Source: Phoenicibacter congonensis (GTDB lineage Bacteria; Actinomycetota; Coriobacteriia; Coriobacteriales; Eggerthellaceae). From it: 12,891 nucleotides of DNA. The stretch is from assembly GCA_030530045.1 (NCBI GenBank), contig JAUMVS010000031.1, positions 1-12,891 on the forward strand, written 5' to 3'. This document shows, in pieces, positions 1 through 8,800 of the stretch. Within the stretch, counting starts at the first letter, position 1, and each line of letters opens with the position of its first letter. The translations under genes were made by a program, and so were the position numbers. The notes under the pieces were generated by a model. The model saw only the letters and a list, made by a program, of their open reading frames with translations. It searched no databases and was not told the DNA's origin.

Positions 1-2860
1 CAATTGAAGCGACGTCAATGGTCTTTTCTTCTGTGAGCTGACCATCGCCGACAGCAAACTTACCCTTGATGGTAAAGAGTGCGCCCGTGAGTGCCGTCTT
101 GTCAATGCCAGCTTTCTTGAATGTGAGCTCAATTGGAGGATTGCTCAAAGTTACAGTCTTGGTTGCGGCGTCGAACGTGTAAGGCAAATCGCTGCCTTGA
201 CCGTCCTTGACCTCAACAGAACCGTCGGCATTTACATGGATTGCAAATTTCATGTCGGTTGAAATATAGCCAGAAGGTGCGCTCTTCTCGCTGATGACAT
301 AATCACCAGTTGCAGTTTGAGGATTACCTTGTGCATCGACATAGGTCGTTCCCTCGACGAGCAAGCCCGTAATGCCTGCATCCTGAGCAGAAGCGCTTGT
401 CACTGTGTATTCAATTGTGGATTTACCAGCAGTGCCAGCTTCTTGGTTAACGACGAACTCGCCTTCGACATTAAATGTAGCGTTTACGAGCGATTGACCA
501 GACTCGCTGACTTTTGCGAGTTTAAAGCTTGCAATCTTATCTTTAGCAACGAGTTCGTAGTCGCCCTCGATTGTCCAACCGTCGTGATCGTCGTCAACGA
601 ATTCAATCTTTCCGTTGTCAAGAGCCTTGATTGTGACGTCAGGAAGCTTTGCATAGCCAAGTGGAACTTTAGTCTCTTGAACTTGATAGGTCTTACCAAC
701 AATGAGCTTGCCTTCCGCGGTATCAATTGCATTTTCGCCGCTTGGGGTCAAGGTCAAGGAAGTTGAGCCATCGGCCATCTCGCCTTGAACCACAAATTCT
801 GAACCTTGCAAAGGCTCACCATTCTCGCCACGTTTAGCAAGCGAAGCAGTCGTCATGTCGTCGCTTCTGTAGAGGCGAGAAACTCCGCCGTCAGTCTTTA
901 CCGACCAGCCTTCAGGAGCATCGCCCACAGTTGTGTAGGTGCCGTCGGCATTGAGCTTGACCTGGATAGTTGCAGTTTCAGCAATGAGCGTGTAACCCTT
1001 TGGCGACAAAGTCTCGGTGATTGTGTAGGTGTTGCCGACAATCATCTGCGCCTCGAGGGTGTCATCAGCTGACATAGGCTTTGCCTCGCCGGTGTTTGCT
1101 TCTGTCAGGAGAGTCTTTACGGAATGACCGCTAACGAAGTCGCCCTCGACAGTGAACTTCGCGCCACCAAGGTTCGTAGTTCCAGCCGAGTTAGTCTTGT
1201 AAAGCTTCAAGCTAGAAGGCGTGTTTTGAACGTTGTTTGTGCTAATTGGAGTTGTGGCAGAGCCAGCAACGTTGTCTCTGTTGATGGCAATCTCGCCCGA
1301 AATGCATTTACCGTCAGCCGTTCCTATGACATAACCATCGGCAGGTGCCACTTCCTCAAAGCGATAGGTGCCCCATGGCAAGTTGGTTACAGTGATGGTG
1401 CCAGCAGGTGCATCAGCAGAACTATCTTCTGCAATTGCAGTGACGTTACCAGCCTCACCAACTGTTGCGCTGTAGGCTTTGCCAGTAAAGAGACTCTCGC
1501 CGCCAGTAACAGCAACCCAATCGTTTCCAGCCTTTACATAAAGACCGAATTCCGCGCCATTCAGCGTTGTGCTTGCACTAGCACTTGAAACCTTCTTCAT
1601 CTGGATTGCGCCATGAAGAGGCGTGTTGCTCAGGCTTCCGTCCTTAAACACGGCGTTTGTCCAGGTGACAGCTTCATCGGTCAGAAGGTCGAAGTCTTTG
1701 TTTTGATCAGCTTCTGCAATTGTCCAAGTTGCAACTACAGCATCGTCGCCTGTTGGGACTTCATAACCAGTGTTAGAAACCTCGGTCAGGCGGTAGTCGC
1801 CCTTCTTCAGGCTTGTGAATTTAAGGGCGCCAGCAGTGCCAGCTGCCTCGTTAAATCCAGCCATGTTAGCTTTCGCTGCGTAGTTTTTGCCAGTTGCAAA
1901 TGCACTTCCAAGTGTGACGTAGGTGTCGGTTCCAGCAGCTTTGTACTCGAGCTTAAACTTCGCGTCACTCACAGCCTCACCAGTCTCAGAGTTGACCTTT
2001 GCAAGAGAAGCAGTTGCGTTGAACTCAGTGTTTTCTGCACTGCAGTAAACGTTGGCAGGCTGCTTTGTGGTGTCGCTATTCTTCGAAATCGTGAACGCAT
2101 AGGTCGTGTCAGCCTCGACGGTGTAAGGAGAAGCGCCTGTCTCCTTGAAGAAGTAATCACCCTCAGGCAGGCCGTCTTTCGTTGTCTCGTAGTATTTTCC
2201 AAGAAGCGAGACGCCATCATCGCCCTTGAGGTAGGTCAAAACCATCTTGTCGGTCGCCGAAGCGCCTGTAATCCAGCCGTAGCGCTTTCCGCTGCTGTCC
2301 TTCTGGAACTCTTGCAGTGTCACGCCCTCAGCAATCTTTACATTGTCGCCATCGGCAGTGCCTTTATAAAGATCGAATGTCATGCCAGGCATTTCAACAT
2401 TGTCGTTTCCGTGCTTGTAGAACTTGTAGAGCTCAACATTGCCACGAAGCACTGGGTCAACAACGTTAATGCTGACCTCTTTACCGCTTGTGCCATTCGC
2501 ACTAACAACGCCCTCTTTATTAATAGTGAGGGTAAAGTCGGAAGCCTTAACGTGACCATCAGGAACGCGAGACTCAGTGACTTTGTAGGTGCCAGCAGGC
2601 AATGCGAGAATCCAGCCGGCGTTGACCTGATCGTCGGTGTCTTTAATTTCAGTGAACTTGGTCAGGTCAGGTTCAGCGGTGGCTGCTTCAGTCACGCCGT
2701 CATAATTGACGTAGCTCTTCATAACGCCATCGTCTTGCATCCAAACAGCGTAGGTCTTCTTGTTTGAGCTATCGCGAACCTTGAGCGTGACACCATTTAG
2801 TTCCTCAGAAGATGAACCAGTTGTGGTGTCGCCAAGTTTCTTAAATGTGAAACGGGTTGC
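1..2860 (-). other. Stalk region 2: tandem SpaA-type (prealbumin-like) domains, continuing past the window edge
   Basis: Eight shorter units open with a beta-strand carrying Lys, at residues 2794/2795 (FTFKKLGD), 2933 (VELYKFYK), 3075 (ASLAKVNSETGE), 3209 (IQMKKVSS), 3342 (LKLYKTNSAG), 3463 (ASLAKRGENGE), 3570 (FKLAKVSESGQ) and 3702 (LTFKKAGID). Each is followed by an (L/V)xxAxF-like strand, and seven complete units have an E-box such as GTYKVTES, GDYRLTEV, GTYRFEEV, TYTITET, TYQVQET and DYVISEK, ending in GY. These are hallmarks of SpaA/pilin-like D domains with internal isopeptide bonds. Spacing is about 107-142 residues. The eighth unit is cut by the window edge, so more may follow. Confidence 0.8.
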
Positions 2861-5800
2861 AGTGTTAGTGATTCCGTCGTTTACATAAACTTTGTTGTCG
2901 CTGTCGTAATAGCCCTTTCCGTCGTAGGAATCAACGTAGCCATTCTTCGCGTCCATCTTCTCAACGGCGCGATATTTCAGCGTTACACCATTGTTGTCGG
3001 ATTGAGGAAGCCCAGTGTAGCTGTACTTCCAAACAGTGTCGCTAACCTTTTCCCAAGTGATAGTTGGCTGAGTTCCATCGGCCCTGCTAGCCTTCGTCCA
3101 ATTTTTGCCATCGGTGCTCTTTTGAAGCTCCATTGTTGGCTTTTGAGTGTCGAAGTTTGGAATGAGATTGTTGTTGCCATAGGCATTCCAAGTCTTTGTG
3201 CCTTGCAGACCAACGGTGTTGAGCACATTCTCAAACGAAACGCTCGAGACAAATGTCTCTTTGTCGAGTGTTGCAGCTACAGTGACGAGCTTTACTCTGC
3301 CATCAAGAGCAGAAGCAATCACGTCGCCTGAAATGTTAACCAATGCGTAAGAGCCAGTGAGCCTCTCGACTGCGCGATAGGTGTAGGTGTTGCCATCAGT
3401 GTCAGTCTTTGGCAAATTATCGAAAGCCTTGGTGAAGTCAGCAGAGTTGCTTGAAAGCTCTACAACACGCAGGCTCTCATTAAATGTGCCGTCACTGTTC
3501 AGAGCGTCAGCATCATCTACTTTAACGCCACGTGTCGTGACCCACTCCCAGGTTCCTGACTCAGAATCGGTTGTGCGTTGAAGCGCAAATTGCAAAGTCC
3601 AGGCGTCGGTTGCCTTCTTGGTTCCAGGACGAGTTGCCCATGAGTTGTTGTCGTCATCTTTCCAAGACTTTGTGATCTCAAGCTGGGTTTTATCAAGCGT
3701 GTTTTTCATGACACAGTTAAATGTGAGGCGCCCAACTTGGTCAGTTGTCTCAACAGTTGAGATGCTTGGCTGGTATGGATGATAGGTCTCGGTGTAGTTG
3801 CCGTCAGCATCAGGGTCGTCAAACTTGATTACAGTGTTTTGACCCTCTGAGGTGTACTGCATTGCCTTTTCAACAACACGGTACTGAATCTTATAAACGG
3901 TTCCGTTATAGGAAACAGACAATGGCAGGTTATCCCAGCTAGAGCCAGTCCAGTTCTTGCCACGTCCGTCAGGAGCAATAACACCAATCGAGTCCAGCGT
4001 TCCATAGGAAGTCTTCATAACATGGCCGTAAAGCTTGCCAGCACTGCCCATGTTAATTGAGGTAGATGGATATTCTGTATTCCAATCGACATCAAACTTA
4101 CCAGATGTGTAGAACGCACTAACTACCTCGGCCCAGTCACCCCAATTGTCGCTCGAGGTTTCGACTCGTGCCTGGAGCTGGTAATAGAACGTTGGTCGCT
4201 GTGCGAGCCAGTCTTCGTTATCTTCTTCCCAAGTCTTCTTTGGAGTGACGATAGTCTTCAGCTCGTTGATGATGTCTGGTAGCTTCGCTCCATCAGCAGC
4301 TGTTACACTTCCGCCATTTTTGGTGATGACATATTCAGTTCCGTCAAGTGACGATTTTTCCTCAGTTACAGAATAGACCCAAGCGTTTCCATCGGTCGCC
4401 CACTTCTCGAGGTTCGAGATTGTGTAGGTCCAGTCACCCTTCGCCGACTTCGTCCACTTCAGATAGTTAGCTGCATTCTCGTCAGTTTCCTGCAGTGGAA
4501 CTTTTCCGCCGTCAAGGCTTTGATCAGCGTCGCCGTTTTTGTAGGTGCGCTTGAGCGTAATCGTGATGTTTTCTGGACGAGTGTTTGCAAGGTTGTCGCT
4601 ATCGCGCCAAACCTTCGTGCCGTTAAGCTTGATGTTTCCCGGTGTGTAGTTGTTCTTAAACGAGAAGTCAGGAACATCATCGTCTGCTACAGGCGTCCAT
4701 GTTGGATTGTAATTTTTGCCCGAACCGTCGGTCTTGTAGCTGTCAGGTGAGAGCCAACCGCCATTGGTTGTGTCGGCTTCTGCTGCCTTGAAGTTCGAGT
4801 CGTCGGCACCTGTCGCGTTGCCAAGCATTGAGTAGGTCTCATAGCCATCGATGTTTGTCTCGGTTGTGTAGTAGACCCAGTACTGCCCGTTAGGTGCATA
4901 AATGTCGACGTTTTCGAACGTTGTTTGCCCGACGCCTTCACTATCGAACTGGTCGGCTGTAATCGTTTTTGTGTCAACTTTTTCTGCTTCGCTCTTTTTG
5001 CCGTCAGAATGTACGTAATAGCGATAAAGCGTAAACGTTACGTCAGCGAGTTTGTCGCCCTGCTGGAATCCTTCATAAATCTTCTTGACCGAGAGCTTGC
5101 CATATTGAGGGTCAAAGGCATTAGTAATCGAGAACGCCGAACCTTCGCCCTGGTTTGTAACGAAAACAATGTCAGGGTTGCCAACTGTCTCACCTGTCAT
5201 GTTGTTCAGCTGGTCAATCGTGAAGCCGCCAGGAACTGGGTTGCTCGCGGTGCTGAGCAAACCGTCAATTACCTCAAATGTGCGGTATTCATAAAGTCGG
5301 CCGTTGGCGTCATAACGTGGAAGCTCGAGAGCATCGGCAATCTCGCCAGAGATGTCACCCGAATCGTTAGTCGTGTTGACGCCGTAATACTTCATCGAGT
5401 AGATGTATTTATTGATTGAGACAAAGTTCAAATTGTGAGTTGCCGCAACGACAGTCTTGCCGTCAGCAACATCACTTCCCTCAGCCCCGACCATGTCATC
5501 GATTGTGTAGCCCTGCTCGTTGTCGGCTGCACTGAAGTGAGGCATCTGCCATGCAGTGTCAGAATTTGCAACACGACGCTGCAGGTAAATCGAAATCTTT
5601 GGCAAGTCGTCGGTCTCGTAAATGCCTGGAACATTCTTCCAAATCTTGTAGCCCTGAACCTGAATTAGGGCTGCAATTTCGAAATTGAACGTGCCATCCT
5701 CACGAAGAGCAGTGATGCTATCGCTCACCTTTGCTTCATCAGTTGACTTGGTGATTTCAGGGTCAGCCGCATTATGGTCATCCCAAATCTGGTTACCAGC

Positions 5801-8800
5801 CTCTTTGCCTGTCTTGTCAATCATTGTGGTTGTGTACCACTGATCTTGGTAATGCAAGTTAGTAAACGCATCACTAGAAGTGTTCGACTTAACAGTTGCG
5901 TAGTAGACAATTTCCTTGCCTCGTGAGTCATACTTCGGCAGGTTCTTAATGACCGCGCGCTCGTTGTACTTTCCGCTCAAGCCGCCATCAACAAGCGTTG
6001 ACCAGCGGTGATTCTCATGGCCTGTCACAACTTCGTAGGTGCACGCTGGTGTTCCATCGTCGTTGTAAATCAGGTCCCCCTGGCTGTCGTATTGATAGAC
6101 GCTCTTGTACAAAGTGACGTAGACGTCAGGACGCTGGTTCAAATCTTCCTCAACATAGGTGTCGTACCAGCGAGTGTTAAATGCAACGTCTTTAGTGCCG
6201 GTACGAGAGTTAGTGTACTCATAAATCAGGTTGTCGGTGAAGTGCCATGGTGAGTCATAATTCTCACTGAAGTAGGTTCGACCGCCAGAATATTCAGTGC
6301 CCTGAGTTGTGATTTCCTCAGAAACCGTGTAGTCAATCACAAAGCCAGAAGCATTGTATTTAGGAAGCGCACCAACATACATAACCTCGGCGTTATCGCT
6401 TGTGTCAATGTTGCGCAGAAGAGCATGACCGTCATCGGTAATGGTTGCTTCGCTTGTCGTCAGCGCTTCAACTTCCTCGCCTTCCTTGTAATTCTTGCAG
6501 ATCTTAAATTCAATGTTATCGCTGACCTTTGCATAAATCACGCCGTCTTTATCAAAGAACGTGATGCTGTCGTCGTTGCAAGTGATTTTGAAACGGCAGT
6601 CAGGACGTTTGTCAACGTGACCTTCGTCGTTCCACTCCTTGCTGAGCTGAATCCAAACTTGGCCAAGGCGCTGGTTATCAACTTCAAGTGCTTTGAGTGT
6701 TTCGTCATAGCCGTAATTTACCTGATAGCAGAACGCCTCGTTTACATCGGTTTCACCTGTAAACATGCGCTCGTTGTATTCATTTTTGCTGTTGTCGCTC
6801 CAGTTGCGAAGCATCTCGAAGTAGGTGCCAGCTGCATCTTTCTCGGCATCCTCTTTCGTAATTACAGTTGCTTTATTCTCACCTGTTGCGTCATTTGAAA
6901 GCTCGCGAATGTAGACATCACCGTTTTCCTGCACAACACCGCTAATCGCGACGCCGCCTTCCCAATACCAACCTTCCGCTTCGGTGAGAGTTGTGGTCGC
7001 AATGAGGTCGCCTTTGTCGTAATGAACGGCACCAGCTGGCATGTCGCCTTGCTTGCCGCCGTCGACCCACTCGCGATATTTAGCGTTGTCCATGTCGCGA
7101 CCAGCGTAAATGCCGACCTTGACAGGTGTTCTTGATGAAGTGTTGCCGCCATCGGTCCAGCTCTTGGCCACGCGAATGTCAGACCACTCATCACCAGGAC
7201 CAGGCGTGTTGTAGATGTCGGTAACGTTCAGTTCGCCGTCTTTGCTTACAGTGTAGGTGCGCTGCGACATGTAGCCAGCAACGTTGCCCTCAAATGCCAT
7301 GTATGTGTATTTCGAACCATTCTCGTCATACATCGGCAGATTCTCGAAAATCATGTTCCAAGAAGTTTTCTCTTGGTAGGTCGCACCATCTAGACCTTGA
7401 ATTTCAGTGGCTTGAGTATCAGGAGTGCCATCAAGAGTAAATGGACCAAATGCGACTCTTCCTTCTGAGCCAGTTTGGACAAGAGTTACTGTGACGCTTT
7501 GGCTCTGCCCGTTAGGCTTTTCATCTTGATTCCAAATTGTGTTGCCAGCATCATCGGTCTTAATAACAGTTTGACCGTCGACAACTTCGGTCGTTGCCCA
7601 ATATTTATGAACATTAGCCTCTGTCTCGTTGCGATATTTATTGACGATTGTCAGAGCGCCAGTTTGAGCGTTGTAGCTACTATCAACATCAAAGAGAAGT
7701 TGTTGTTTTGAGCCATCGGCGTCATTTACATAAAGGTAGAAACTCGTTACTCCATCGTCACTAGAAATTACAGTCGATTGCCCATCTTGTTTAACGTCAG
7801 TCTCAACCCAACGATAAACAAATTCCTTACCTTCTGCATCATATTTAGCAGCGGAAGCACTCAACGTCTTAGTGAGTGTCTCAGCATTCCAGTCAGTCAA
7901 TTCGACAGTTTGGTCATTGACATCTGCCCAGCTAAAGCCTTCCTTTGGAGACCAGCTGCCGTCCTCATTTTGTTTTGCGTTCTCCTTTGAAATGCGTTGA
8001 AGCTTGAAAACAGCCGACACATTGTTGAGCTGATCCTGGAAGCTTCCGATAACCCAAGTCTTTGTAGCCTGAACAGAAGTTGAGGATTTGTGGCGGTTAA
8101 TCAAAGTGCCGTTGTTGTAAACACTCAAATCGCCGCTAGGACGTGGATCTTTAGCGATGCCAGCAGTTTCGGTGCCATCGCTCGTCTTTGTCTTGTAATA
8201 GTTAGGCTTAGTGTCGGTGCCTTTTACAATCTTGCCGTAGTCAGGAGAGGTTGGGTCGGTGTTAACCGTAGTTCCGAACAAACGTTCGTAACCTGAAGGC
8301 GCATCTTCGCGAAGCATGTAGACATATGGATAGCCGTCCTGGTCATATTTCGCAAGCATTGTGTTTGTAGCCTTGAGCTGCTTGTCGAGATAGTCGCCAA
8401 GATTAATGTCGTTAGAGCCTGCTTTTTGGTTGTCTTCCGCGCTAATCGTGAACTCGATAAATCCGCTCGAGTCACCAGCTTTTACCTGAGAAGCTGCGCC
8501 ATAGTCACCAGTTCCGTTGTCTACAAAACGCCAGAGAGAATAGGTCGTGGCAGGGCGAGCCGAAGCATCGTCGTCGAGCCATTTCTTGGTGGCGCTATAT
8601 TTAGTGGTGCCGTAATGAGTAAATGTAATTGTTCCGCCATTATAAACTGCAGATGCATCAGAGCCGTGGTTTGTGCCTTGAGTGTTGTCGTAGATGATTT
8701 GCCACTCGTCGTTGTACTCAGAATCGGTGTCCTGGTTAACCGACTGCTGCTGATAGCTGTAGGTAATTGGAGTGCCGTCTGGGTAATACTGTGGGTGCCT